A DNA stretch of 64,000 nt from Pseudomonadales bacterium. Lineage in GTDB: Bacteria; Pseudomonadota; Gammaproteobacteria; Pseudomonadales; Azotimanducaceae. A program made the translations under genes and the position numbers. The stretch spans positions 1 through 64,000 of the forward strand of contig JALZVT010000120.1 of assembly GCA_023300545.1 (NCBI GenBank). Direction: 5' to 3'. Within the stretch, counting starts at the first letter, position 1. Every line of letters starts with the position of its first letter. Below the pieces are notes generated by a model. It was not told the origin of the DNA, did no database searches, and saw only the letters and a program-made list of their open reading frames with translations. Of the stretch, positions 1 through 8,263 are shown piece after piece.

Positions 1-44
1 TAGAACGTGGATAAATAGAACGTGGATAAATAGAACGCGGGTAA
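1..44. repeat. 15-bp tandem repeat, about three copies, cut by the window edge
   Basis: The unit TAGAACGTGGATAAA occurs at 1-15 and 16-30, with a diverged third copy (TAGAACGCGGGTAA) at 31-44. It lies just past the stop codon of the minus-strand MFS gene. The array begins at base 1, so more copies may lie outside the window. No function can be assigned; it could be replication slippage or a protein-binding array. Confidence 0.85.
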
Positions 45-45
45 G

Positions 46-1281
46 CTACTCCGGCTGCAGTCGCCCGACCGTCAGCCCGAGTGGCACCAACACACTGGCA
101 CTCAGAATCAACGCCACGCCTGCCAACAACCAAAGGGTTGTGTGCATGCCGTACAGATCGAGTCCATAGCCAAGGACAGGGCCCGTCAGCACATAGGCAC
201 CGCGAAACCCAAAGCTCGCTAGAGAATTTGCCGTCGCGCGAAACTCACCGGGAACTCGCTCATTGAATGCGTTACGCAATACCGCGAGCCCGATACCTCT
301 AGATGCAAAGAACAGACTGGTAACGGCAATACCACCGAGCAAGCCAAACTCAGCCAACCCCAGATAGCCAAGTACCGGTGCAACCCCCATAAAACAAAAC
401 AGCTTTCTAGGGCCAAGCCACTCCTCCAACGCATGCGCCCACTGGCCAGCCACACCCGCAATAAGCGCAAGCCCACCCCACAGATAGCCAAAGTGCACCA
501 ACTCGAGATTGTGGTTTTGCCAAATCTTCTGCACTAGCCATACCGAGTAAAACGTGGTCAAAGACCACAGCGACAGCGCCAGAAATATTTGTCGCACCAG
601 TGCATCGTCAACCAAAACGTGGCGCAGAATGCTGAGCATATTGCCGCCATAGTTACCTTTAACCAGACGATCGCCAGGCGGCTCCACCAGTGTCAGCGCA
701 ATGAACACCGGCACCCACCCCACAATTGCCTGGGCCCAGGCCGCGTAGTGCAGGCCCCAAATCACTGCGAGCGAACAAAACAGCGACGCCAGTCCTTCGG
801 AGTAACTTCGAGCCGCCATCAGCTGACCAATCACTCGGCCAGCCCGGTTCACGGGTGCTGCCCGTTTGCCGGTCGCCACTTCGGTGTCGTAGATCATCGC
901 CAGATCCGCCCCGGAGACGAGCGAATGACCGATGGCCAGACAAATCTCAAACGCCGCCAAGCCCCAGAAGCCGTCAGCAACAACCAGCAACGAGTTACCC
1001 ACGCCATAGAACAGACTGCCAATCACCAGCGTGGCTTTGCGACCGAGTATGTCCGCCACATAGCCCGACGGGACCTCTACCAACACGATGACAGCCGCAA
1101 AAATGGCCTGCAGCGTCAAAATTTCCTGCATATCCAGACCTTTCGATTCCATGAAAGGCACCACAACCGGGATGACCACCATGAAGGTCTGGAAAAAACT
1201 CAGGGCAAGCACCCGCGCCACGTTGCGATCAAGGTCGGAACGCGCGGGCGGACTCAAGCTATTGTTTGGTTGTTGCTCCAT
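46..1281 (-). CDS. MFS transporter (function unknown)
   Basis: A predicted 12-helix inner-membrane transporter of the major facilitator superfamily, about 411 residues, the normal family length. The loop between helices 2 and 3 carries the MFS motif A pattern (GYVADILGRKAT, near residue 75). The substrate cannot be read from the sequence. A GTG lies directly before the ATG at 1281; I chose the ATG, which has a weak purine-rich AGAAG upstream. The gene is the first downstream of a strong-looking minus-strand promoter, a roughly 210-nt structured segment and an intrinsic terminator that ends about 60 bp before the start codon. Its expression may therefore be controlled by transcription attenuation; that is inference. 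It is divergent from the carotenoid oxygenase gene. Confidence 0.85.
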   Translation of the reverse strand: MEQQPNNSLSPPARSDLDRNVARVLALSFFQTFMVVIPVVVPFMESKGLDMQEILTLQAIFAAVIVLVEVPSGYVADILGRKATLVIGSLFYGVGNSLLVVADGFWGLAAFEICLAIGHSLVSGADLAMIYDTEVATGKRAAPVNRAGRVIGQLMAARSYSEGLASLFCSLAVIWGLHYAAWAQAIVGWVPVFIALTLVEPPGDRLVKGNYGGNMLSILRHVLVDDALVRQIFLALSLWSLTTFYSVWLVQKIWQNHNLELVHFGYLWGGLALIAGVAGQWAHALEEWLGPRKLFCFMGVAPVLGYLGLAEFGLLGGIAVTSLFFASRGIGLAVLRNAFNERVPGEFRATANSLASFGFRGAYVLTGPVLGYGLDLYGMHTTLWLLAGVALILSASVLVPLGLTVGRLQPE

Positions 1282-1339
1282 CACTTCTTCTAACTACTTT
1301 GGGCTGAATGCCGTCGTGCTCACTAAATCCTATTAAAAC

Positions 1340-1616
1340 TGGTAAAAAAAAACCCCGGAGGCTTTTGGCACTCCGGGGTTTTCTGCAAGGCCTAAGCCTT
1401 AGCTTGAATTATCCCGTCGTGTCACCTGGATCGATCAGCATCCCTGCTTCGCAGCAAATCCATTTCACAGACGCCACATGCGAACGTTGACCTGAAGCGA
1501 ACGTAAACGCTCGCCGGCCACGCTGGGCGGTGTATGTCGATTGGGTTGTCACAAGAAATCGCATCGCTATTTGGTTAGCTGGGGATCGCCCTGCCTTTCC
1601 GGTCAAATTCAAGGGG
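1340..1616 (-). ncRNA. Candidate structured RNA or riboswitch-like leader upstream of the MFS gene
   Basis: This is most of a 482-bp gap between divergent genes. Read on the minus strand, it starts just after a sigma70-like promoter and ends in an intrinsic terminator. The 5' segment CTTGAATT (1613-1606) is exactly complementary to AATTCAAG (1410-1403), closing a domain of about 210 nt. Inside are a 7-bp hairpin GCGAGCG-TTTA-CGTTCGC (about 1515-1498), CTGC-GAA-GCAG (about 1454-1444) and a 6-bp complementarity TTGACC/GGTCAA. There is no convincing start codon: the one reading frame here would begin at the TTG of the -35 box. I could not match it to 6S RNA, tmRNA, RNase P RNA, SRP RNA or a riboswitch consensus I know. 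It could be a standalone sRNA or a cis-acting leader of the MFS gene. Confidence 0.5.
1344..1380 (-). terminator. Strong intrinsic terminator
   Basis: The arms AACCCCGGAG (1351-1360) and CTCCGGGGTT (1371-1380) form a 10-bp perfect stem around a 10-nt loop. On the minus strand the stem is followed by nine T residues (A run 1344-1352 on the plus strand). It sits upstream of the MFS start codon, not after a protein gene, so it ends an untranslated transcript or acts as an attenuator. On the plus strand only a short T run follows. Confidence 0.85.
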
Positions 1617-1621
1617 CGCGA

Positions 1622-1651
1622 ACTATGCCCGCGCCAACCGTAGACTGTCAA
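1622..1651 (-). promoter_or_regulatory. Sigma70-type promoter for the structured RNA / MFS leader
   Basis: Read on the minus strand, a perfect -35 box TTGACA (1651-1646) is followed by an 18-bp spacer and CATAGT (1627-1622), a 4/6 match to TATAAT. A GC-rich discriminator CGCGCCCC follows, resembling rRNA/tRNA-type growth-controlled promoters. The expected start site is about 1614-1616, immediately before the closing stem of the candidate RNA. Confidence 0.55.
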
Positions 1652-1763
1652 TGAGCGAAAGGCGCTGCAGCCAATAAAAGAGTCGAATCAGCGCACAAAA
1701 ACCACTGCACAATTTCAATCAGGCCGTAAACTGGACATAACCTGGGCCAACAGCAGCAACCGC

Positions 1764-3230
1764 ATGAAAGTCGAACTCAACCACACGTTCGAATCCCACC
1801 TGCCAATAAATGACACTCACCCCTACCGCACGGGCCCTTGGCAACCCCAGCAGCGCGAATTCACCGCGTGGGACATGGATGTAGAAGGCACTATTCCTGC
1901 CGATCTAAACGGCGTGTATCTGCGCAACACCGAAAACCCGCTGTTCGAACCCATCAAGCGCTACCACCCATTTGACGGGGACGCGATGCTGCACAGCATG
2001 AGCTTTGAAGGCGGCGAAGCTCGCTACACCAATCGCTTCGTCCGCACCGACGCCTTCCGCGCTGAACAGGACGCCCAAAAAAGCCTGTGGGCGGGCATCA
2101 CCGAGCACCCGACAAATGCCATCGCCGACTACGGCTGGGGCGCTCGCACCATGATGAAGGACAACGCCAGCACCGACGTTATCGTGCACGGCGGTCGAGC
2201 CCTTGCGAGCTTTTACCAATGTGGTGAGCTGTATCGCCTCGACCCCCGCACTCTGGAAGACCAGGGCAAGTCGAGCTGGCACGGCAAGTTTCCCAAGGAA
2301 GGCGTATCCGCTCACCCGAAGCTCGATGAACATACGGGCGAACTGATGTTCTTCAACTACGGCTTAGAAGCGCCCTACATGCACTACGGTTTAGTGTCCC
2401 GCGATGGTGAACTGACCAACTACATCGATGTACCCACGGCCAGCACGCGCCTGCCGCACGACATGGCCTTTACCCAAAACTACGCCATCCTTAACGACCT
2501 GCCACTGTATTGGGACACCAAGTCACTCGCTGAAGGGCATTTCTCGAACCGCTTCCACCGCGACGAGCCCAGCCGTTTTGCCGTCATACCGCGCAACGGC
2601 ACCACAAATGACATTCGCTGGTTCGAAGCTGCACCAACCTTTGTGCTGCACTGGATCAACGCGTATGAGGACGGCGACGACGTGGTGCTCGATGGCTTCT
2701 TCCAGCACAACCCCACCGCTCGCGGAGTGGAACGAGCAACCGGACCGCTAAAGGGTTTTGAAACTCTAGACATGAACGTGCTACAGGCGCAGCCCCACCG
2801 CTGGCGCTTCAATCTCGCAACAGGGGAAACTCGAGAAGAGTCACTGAGCGAGACCTGCAGTGAGTTTCCGATGATCAACGGCCGGTACGCGGGCCGTCAA
2901 CATCGCTATTCCTACAACGCGCGCTGCGCCCAAGGTCTGTTCGCGTTCGACGCCATCATTAAGCACGACAACAAAACCGGTCGTGAAGAAACAGTGGTAA
3001 TGGAAGAAGGTGTTTTTGTCAGCGAAACCGTCATGGCGCCACGCGACGGATCAACCAGCGAAGACGATGGCTATCTAATCACGTTTACGAGCGATGTGAA
3101 TCGAGACTTGTCGGAGTGTGTGATTTTTGATGCTGCGGCGCCGACAGAGGCACCGGTGGCGAGAATTCGGCTCCCAGAGCGCATTGCTAGCGGAACACAT
3201 TCAACATGGGCACCGTTGGGAGATCTCTAA
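1764..3230 (+). CDS. Carotenoid oxygenase (RPE65/CCD family)
   Basis: Predicted non-haem Fe(II) carotenoid/apocarotenoid cleavage dioxygenase of 488 residues, typical for bacterial members. The family binds iron with four histidines. Candidates in the expected contexts are H184 (SAHPK), H232 (PHDM), H296 (LHWIN) and the C-terminal H479 (GTHSTW). The segment ETVMAPRDGSTSEDDGYL near 421-438 matches the family's conserved late glutamate/EDDGYL region. The enzyme splits a conjugated double bond with O2 to give aldehydes or ketones; some relatives act on lignin-type stilbenes, so the substrate is open. The start lacks a clear Shine-Dalgarno sequence. It is convergent with topB, 41 bp away, and has no co-directional partner. 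Confidence 0.9.
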   Translation: MKVELNHTFESHLPINDTHPYRTGPWQPQQREFTAWDMDVEGTIPADLNGVYLRNTENPLFEPIKRYHPFDGDAMLHSMSFEGGEARYTNRFVRTDAFRAEQDAQKSLWAGITEHPTNAIADYGWGARTMMKDNASTDVIVHGGRALASFYQCGELYRLDPRTLEDQGKSSWHGKFPKEGVSAHPKLDEHTGELMFFNYGLEAPYMHYGLVSRDGELTNYIDVPTASTRLPHDMAFTQNYAILNDLPLYWDTKSLAEGHFSNRFHRDEPSRFAVIPRNGTTNDIRWFEAAPTFVLHWINAYEDGDDVVLDGFFQHNPTARGVERATGPLKGFETLDMNVLQAQPHRWRFNLATGETREESLSETCSEFPMINGRYAGRQHRYSYNARCAQGLFAFDAIIKHDNKTGREETVVMEEGVFVSETVMAPRDGSTSEDDGYLITFTSDVNRDLSECVIFDAAAPTEAPVARIRLPERIASGTHSTWAPLGDL

Positions 3231-3271
3231 TACCGAAATCAACGGGATACTCACGCGATTGCGCTTACGTG

Positions 3272-5242
3272 TTATTCGACGCGGGAAGTTCGTGATTTTC
3301 GCTTAGACCTACTCTTTTGGGTATAAGCCTTGTTGCCACGACTAGTCGACTTAAGCCCCTTGAATGATCCAACATCAGCACTGGCTCCCATACCAACCAA
3401 CGATTCAAGCAATGCTTCTAGGGGGCGCATAAAACCGGCATAACTCGCCTCTCGCTGGCTAATAGCTTCCAGATGCCTTTCCCACTGTGCCGTCATATCC
3501 GGCAAGCTGGCCGAATCTGGCAGGCAATCGATTAAAGCTCGACCAGACTCGGTACTAACAATGGTTTTGCCACTGCGACTTAGAAACTCGCGTTTGAACA
3601 ATAATTCGATAACACCCGCACGGGTTGCTTCGGTCCCTAGACCATCCGTGTCACGCAGAACCTTGCGTATTTCCTGGTCTTTAACGAAACGGCTTATGCC
3701 GGTCATTGCAGCCAGTAGCGATGCGTCGTTAAACGGCAGTGGCGGTTGAGTAAGCTTGTCGCGCACTTCGGCTTCGGTGCAATCGATGGCATCACCCTTG
3801 TTCAATAGAGGAATAGCGTCACTATCAGGTTGTTGATCGCTCTTGCCTTCTTGCTTGTTTGGGTGCGTAAGAATTGGGCGCGTAGGAAACAGGGTTTTCC
3901 AGCCCATTTTCAAAGGCTTCTTCGAGCTGGCCACAAACAAGCCCCCTTTTATTCGCACGGCAACCTTAACTTTGAGTGAAACGTACGCCGGGTAGAACTG
4001 CGCAAGATATTGCCGAGCAACCAATTCATAGATCTGCGCTTCGGGTTGGCTCAGACGTGAGGTATCGACCGTCTTGGCCGTTGGAATGATGGCGTGATGC
4101 GCGCGCACTTTGGCATCGTTCCACGCACGGCTATTGATATTCAAGTCAGCGCCAGCTGCGGGTTCGCTTAAGTTGGAGCAGTTTTGAGCAATAGCCCGAG
4201 CAACATCCTTAGCCAAACCTTTTTGTTCGACGGGTAAGTAGCGACAATCTGACCGAGGATAGGTCAGCAGCTTATGTTTTTCATATAAATCCTGACAAGA
4301 ACTCAACACCTGCTGTGCCGACAACCCAAAGCGTCGCGCCGCATCGATCTGCAAAGCCGACAGATTGTATGGAAGTGGTGCAGGCTCGGATTTTTCCTTA
4401 CTACTGTAGCTTTCCACAACACCAGGTTGGCCACGCACACTTTGCACGACTTTTTGCGCCAGCGGTTTACTTAATACGCGATCATCGCTGTCTTGGTATT
4501 TTTGGCAGGCCTCACCGGGTTGCCACTTCGCTAGAAATTGCGATCCGCACTGGCATGCAACTGTCGCCCATACCTCAAAAAATGGCACAGCAACAAAATT
4601 CTCTATTTCTCGATCTCGTCGCACAACCAAACCGAGAACCGGTGTTTGGACTCGACCCACTGAAAGCACACCATTAAAACCTGCGCGCTGGCCTGCAAGG
4701 GTAAAGGCTCTGGTCATATTGATGCCGTATAACCAGTCAGCACGACTGCGCGCCAACGCGGATGCAGCTAAAGGTACAAACTCGCGATTACTTTTTAACT
4801 GCTCGAGCGCACGACTCACAGCGGATGGGTTCATGTCGTTAATGAGCAGCCGCAGCACGCTCTGCTTTTTAGCCGCCGCTATGCCTGAGTCATCTATGAC
4901 TTCGTCTACCAGCAACTGCCCCTCTCGATCCGGGTCGCCTGCATGAACGAGTTGGTCGGCCTGTTTGATCAGCTTGCGCAGTATGCTGTATTGCTTACGC
5001 GTACCGCTTTTAGGGTGTAGCTGCCACTTTTTAGGCACTATAGGAAGGTCCGCAGCGTTCCATTTCTTGAAGGCTTCGTTGTATTGATGCGGCTCGGCCT
5101 GCTCCAACAAATGGCCAATGCACCATGACACAACATCCCCATTTGCCGCCGTGATAAAGCCATCGCTCTTCTTTTGCGGTTTGGGCAGTACATCAGCAAT
5201 GGCACGGCCGAGGCTGGGTTTTTCAGCTATATAGAGTCTCAA
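3272..5242 (-). CDS. topB: DNA topoisomerase III
   Basis: Type IA topoisomerase that passes single strands to decatenate and resolve recombination or replication intermediates. The N-terminal Toprim domain begins RLYIAEKPSLGRAIAD and carries DPDREGQ near residue 103. The active-site tyrosine lies in LTYPRSD. I chose the TTG at 5242 (MRLYIAEKPS, 656 residues) because that places the tyrosine at 328, the position known for E. coli TopB. A further TTG at 5254 would add four residues. The tail is very basic (SKRKSRTSR), as is common for DNA-binding extensions. A near-consensus LexA box lies about 20 bp upstream, suggesting SOS control. Confidence 0.95.
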   Translation of the reverse strand: MRLYIAEKPSLGRAIADVLPKPQKKSDGFITAANGDVVSWCIGHLLEQAEPHQYNEAFKKWNAADLPIVPKKWQLHPKSGTRKQYSILRKLIKQADQLVHAGDPDREGQLLVDEVIDDSGIAAAKKQSVLRLLINDMNPSAVSRALEQLKSNREFVPLAASALARSRADWLYGINMTRAFTLAGQRAGFNGVLSVGRVQTPVLGLVVRRDREIENFVAVPFFEVWATVACQCGSQFLAKWQPGEACQKYQDSDDRVLSKPLAQKVVQSVRGQPGVVESYSSKEKSEPAPLPYNLSALQIDAARRFGLSAQQVLSSCQDLYEKHKLLTYPRSDCRYLPVEQKGLAKDVARAIAQNCSNLSEPAAGADLNINSRAWNDAKVRAHHAIIPTAKTVDTSRLSQPEAQIYELVARQYLAQFYPAYVSLKVKVAVRIKGGLFVASSKKPLKMGWKTLFPTRPILTHPNKQEGKSDQQPDSDAIPLLNKGDAIDCTEAEVRDKLTQPPLPFNDASLLAAMTGISRFVKDQEIRKVLRDTDGLGTEATRAGVIELLFKREFLSRSGKTIVSTESGRALIDCLPDSASLPDMTAQWERHLEAISQREASYAGFMRPLEALLESLVGMGASADVGSFKGLKSTSRGNKAYTQKSRSKRKSRTSRVE

Positions 5243-5261
5243 AACTGTTCGCAAACCTAAG

Positions 5262-5281
5262 TACTGTATATATGAACAGCA
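5262..5281 (-). promoter_or_regulatory. LexA (SOS) box upstream of topB
   Basis: The 20-mer TACTGTATATATGAACAGCA contains CTGT-N8-ACAG (5264-5279) with an AT-rich centre, the hallmark of E. coli-type LexA operators. It lies 20-39 bp upstream of the chosen topB start, where it would cover the promoter. LexA dissociates after RecA-stimulated self-cleavage, so topB would be induced by DNA damage. The only plus-strand neighbour is a degenerate HNH fragment, so topB is the likely target. Confidence 0.8.
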
Positions 5282-5367
5282 TACTATTGTAAGTCCGTGC
5301 GGCGTTCAAGCCAAAGGTTGAGAATCAGCGGCATCCAGTGTCGATTTATCAGTGTTTTTACTAGGTT

Positions 5368-5547
5368 TTCGGAGGAAGCAGATGCCCTAGCTCAAGAAAG
5401 CGTTCCGTGGAAGGGCAGCACATCGTGCACTGGGCCAACGGCGGCGAACCCAGCCTCAATAATCTGCTGCGGCTATGTGGCCGCCATCACCGAGCGGTGC
5501 ATGAGTTGATTCGACCAAAAGAAGACATACGAATTTGGCCTTGTTAA
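5368..5547 (+). pseudogene. Remnant of an HNH endonuclease (C-terminal fragment, DUF222-type)
   Basis: An in-frame stretch between a TAG (5362-5364) and a TAA (5545-5547) reads as the C-terminal HNH nuclease domain of DUF222/HNH proteins: EGQHIVHWANGGEPSLNN followed by LLRLCGRHHRAVHE. It keeps the catalytic-type histidines and the Cys of LCxxHH, but the normal first zinc motif (CRFPGC) is reduced to RCPSS. The usual several-hundred-residue N-terminus is absent and there is no plausible start codon. After RAVHE the sequence diverges and stops. It is best read as a decayed fragment left by deletion or transfer. A 70-residue frame over the same bases (5297-5509) is a shadow. Confidence 0.7.
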
Positions 5548-5619
5548 GTTGAACTTGTAGATCGCCCTAAGCTCAGGCCTTTTCGAAGGCGGAACCCTAT
5601 CAGCAACGAGGAGAGAACG

Positions 5620-6039
5620 ATGACCAGCAATTGCCTGTGTGGCGCGGTTGGAGTCACGATTGAAACTAAACCTGAGTTCATCAACGACTGCAATTGCGGC
5701 CTTTGTCGCAAGGCTGGCGGAGCCTGGGGGTATTTTCAGTCTTCTTCAGTTTCGACAAAAGGGAGTACCGTATCGCTCGTGCGCGATGATAAGAAAAGCC
5801 CCGCCGTCGCGATTCATTCCTGCGAGAAGTGCGCTGTCACAACGCATTGGGTGCTGACAAAATCGTTCAAAGAAAAAAACCCTTCAGCGGATCAAGTGGG
5901 GGTGAACATGAGGCTATTTGATCCTGATGAGCTAGAGGGCGTAGAGGTTCGGTTCCCAAATGGAAAGGAGTGGACTGGCGAAGGTCCATTTGGATACAGG
6001 CGCCCAGCACTAACCATTTCCGATAATTCGCCCTGGTGA
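5620..6039 (+). CDS. GFA / CENP-V family zinc protein
   Basis: A 139-residue protein of the glutathione-dependent formaldehyde-activating (GFA) fold. Seven cysteines sit in the expected pattern: C5 and C7 (CLCGAV), C24, C26 and C29 (CNCGLC), C68 and C71 (CEKC). The family binds zinc; the founding member was reported to speed S-hydroxymethylglutathione formation, but most members lack an assigned reaction. A good ribosome-binding site (GAGGAGAGAACG) precedes the ATG. It is not next to fghA, which lies about 31 kb away, so a role in formaldehyde metabolism is only a possibility. About 200 bp with nothing recognisable separates it from the next gene. Confidence 0.85.
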   Translation: MTSNCLCGAVGVTIETKPEFINDCNCGLCRKAGGAWGYFQSSSVSTKGSTVSLVRDDKKSPAVAIHSCEKCAVTTHWVLTKSFKEKNPSADQVGVNMRLFDPDELEGVEVRFPNGKEWTGEGPFGYRRPALTISDNSPW

Positions 6040-6241
6040 TACATACCTGCCTCATCAAAATTCTGTGGATTGCGATGCAAAAAGGAGGAGGTTCCCCACT
6101 ATTGAACGACAGCTCGTGGCTACGTCCCCTTTGAGGCGAGAAACCCGCCCTCGCCGCCACCGACCATGCCCATACGGATTTTTTCCACGACGCTGCTAGC
6201 ATAGCAACGCGTTCCAGCAATCAAACCAGCGGAAGACCTCT

Positions 6242-7054
6242 GTGACCGACCCAAATACCGACGACGACATCAACAGCCAGATCCTCGATCGAGACGGCGC
6301 CCTGCGTGGTCTTTCAGTGCAGCTCTACTCCCTGCGTGAGGAGAGCAAAGACAACTTCGACACGGTGCTTGAGAGCGTGGCTGAACAAGGCTTCGACGCG
6401 ATAGAGCCCTACCGTCTGTTCGGCAAGTCGCCCCGAGAGTTTGTCCGCCAGGTTGAAGGCCTCGGCATGCAAATATCTTCAAGTCATTTCCCCTGGGCCA
6501 ATCGAACCGACATTCGCTCGCTCACCGATACACTGGCTGAGTTCGGACTGCGCCGGGCCATCGGCGGTTACATGCCCGATGAGGTGAACACCGAAGACGC
6601 ACTCAAAGCCACCATCGACACCACTAACTCTTTGGTCGATCAGCTCGCCGCAGACGGCATGACGCTTGCGCTACACAACCACTGGTGGGAATTTAGCCCA
6701 GTGCCCGGCAGCTCTGATGAGCGCCTGATCTACCACCGTCTTCAGGCGGATTGCCCCGATGTGGAATTTGAACTCGATACTTACTGGGCCGCAAATTTTG
6801 GCACTGTCGACTCCGTCGCCGAGATGCAGCGCATTGCTAAACGCGCACCGCTGCTGCATATAAAAGATGGGCCGCTCGTTAAAGACGAGCCCATGGTTGC
6901 GGTAGGCCGCGGCAAACAACCCATCGCCAATATAATCGCAGCTGCGGATGCGGACGTGCTCGAATGGCTGATTGTTGAGCTTGATGCCTGCGCCACCGAT
7001 GTGACCACAGCCGTCGGTGAGAGCCGCACATTTCTCGATAACCTGTTGGGATAA
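6242..7054 (+). CDS. Sugar phosphate isomerase/epimerase (xylose isomerase-like TIM barrel)
   Basis: A 270-residue AP-endonuclease-family-2 TIM barrel, starting at GTG. Signature strands are visible: LSVQLYSLR near the N-terminus, LALHNHWWEF near 140, FELDTYW near 177 and LLHIKDG near 203, whose Glu, His and Asp residues are the usual divalent-metal ligands. Relatives include hydroxypyruvate isomerase, inosose dehydratase and keto-sugar epimerases; the exact substrate cannot be told. The next gene, an aminotransferase, starts 6 bp downstream, so the two are very probably one transcript and may act on the same small molecule. Confidence 0.85.
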   Translation: MTDPNTDDDINSQILDRDGALRGLSVQLYSLREESKDNFDTVLESVAEQGFDAIEPYRLFGKSPREFVRQVEGLGMQISSSHFPWANRTDIRSLTDTLAEFGLRRAIGGYMPDEVNTEDALKATIDTTNSLVDQLAADGMTLALHNHWWEFSPVPGSSDERLIYHRLQADCPDVEFELDTYWAANFGTVDSVAEMQRIAKRAPLLHIKDGPLVKDEPMVAVGRGKQPIANIIAAADADVLEWLIVELDACATDVTTAVGESRTFLDNLLG

Positions 7055-7060
7055 CAAACC

Positions 7061-8245
7061 ATGACTGACGTACGTTTCGACTTTGGCACCGGCCGTTCCG
7101 ATCCAGCTACCTTCCCGACCGCTGCACTGCAGGCGGCGGCTGTAAAAGTGATCGAGCGCGACCGCGAACTGCTTACCAACTACCCCGGGTCACTCGGCTA
7201 TGAGCCATTGCGAAAAGCAATGGCAAAACGCGAGGGTGACCGCGAAGGCGTTAGCGTAAACCCAGATCACATCTCACTCACCAACGGTTCAATGCAAGCA
7301 GTAACCCTGGTTGCAGAAGCCCTGACAGAGCCCGGTGATGTAGTGATCACCGAAGAGTTCACCTACCCGGGAACGTTGTCAGCGTATCGTAGCCTGAAGC
7401 TCGATATTCACGGCATTGGCATGGACGAGCACGGCATGCGCATGGACTTGCTGCGTGAACGGCTCGTCACTCTGCAGACTGACGAGCAGCTACCTAAATT
7501 TTTATATGTGCTAACCAACTATCAAAACCCGGGCGGCACAGTAATGCCCACGTTCCGCCGCCGCGAGCTCATTGCCATCGCAAAAGAGTTTGGCGTGCCG
7601 ATCTGTGAAGACAACTGCTACGGCGACGTACACTACGAAGGAGAAGTACCGCCAGCGTTGTTCGCGCTATCGGAAAAAGAAACGCCAGAGGACGGTGTTG
7701 AACACATCTATCTTGGCTCGCTTTCCAAAATTCTGGCACCTGGCATGCGACTGGGCTATCTGCTCGCCAAACCGCCAATGCTCGATACACTGCTCGCACG
7801 ACGCCATGATGCCGGCCCTAATACGTTGTCAGCCGCGATCGCAGCCGAATTTTATCAAGACGGCATTGGCGAACACTGCGCCACCAGCAATCCGCCATTG
7901 CACGCCAAACTGCAGCGTCTCACCGCAGGGCTCAGCGAGGAACTTGGCGATCTCTGTCATTGGTCAAACCCACCGGGCGGCCTGTTTCTGTGGTTACGCT
8001 ACCCCGAAGACGTCGATCAAAAGAAGCTCTGGAAACTTGCCGAAGACGCGGGTCTGAAGTTTTTGCCCGGCATATCCTTCCACTACAAACTCGGCAAGGC
8101 GCCCTTCTTGCGCCTGGCGTTTGGCCACCTAACCCAGGAAACGATCATCGCCGGCGTGCCGGTGCTGGCCGACTGCATCCGTCGAGCGCGCACCTCAAAC
8201 GAAGCGCCCGAGTTCCCCAACAACTGGCTCGAATTCGAAACCTGA
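7061..8245 (+). CDS. PLP-dependent aminotransferase, class I/II
   Basis: A 394-residue fold-type I aminotransferase resembling 2-aminoadipate/aromatic aminotransferases and the catalytic half of MocR regulators, but without a helix-turn-helix domain. The cofactor-phosphate region is LTNGSMQA (about 73-80). NYQNPGGT lies at 153-160 and the Schiff-base lysine is K223 in LGSLSKILAPGMRLGYL. It is translated directly after the TIM-barrel isomerase and ends 18 bp before the convergent PPOX-fold gene. The substrate is unknown. Confidence 0.88.
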   Translation: MTDVRFDFGTGRSDPATFPTAALQAAAVKVIERDRELLTNYPGSLGYEPLRKAMAKREGDREGVSVNPDHISLTNGSMQAVTLVAEALTEPGDVVITEEFTYPGTLSAYRSLKLDIHGIGMDEHGMRMDLLRERLVTLQTDEQLPKFLYVLTNYQNPGGTVMPTFRRRELIAIAKEFGVPICEDNCYGDVHYEGEVPPALFALSEKETPEDGVEHIYLGSLSKILAPGMRLGYLLAKPPMLDTLLARRHDAGPNTLSAAIAAEFYQDGIGEHCATSNPPLHAKLQRLTAGLSEELGDLCHWSNPPGGLFLWLRYPEDVDQKKLWKLAEDAGLKFLPGISFHYKLGKAPFLRLAFGHLTQETIIAGVPVLADCIRRARTSNEAPEFPNNWLEFET

Positions 8246-8263
8246 TTAATATGGGGAGTTAAA

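Noticed and set aside
1409-1651. An 80-residue minus-strand reading frame
   Set aside because: Its only start is the TTG of the -35 box of a promoter, there is no ribosome-binding site, and the same bases form a closed RNA stem.
1786-1796. GTTCGAATCCC, a tRNA T-arm-like sequence
   Set aside because: The flanking bases do not form a T stem or an acceptor stem, and it lies inside the start of the carotenoid oxygenase gene.
5297-5509. A 70-residue plus-strand frame
   Set aside because: It has no recognisable features and overlaps the HNH remnant, which is in a different frame and matches a known domain.
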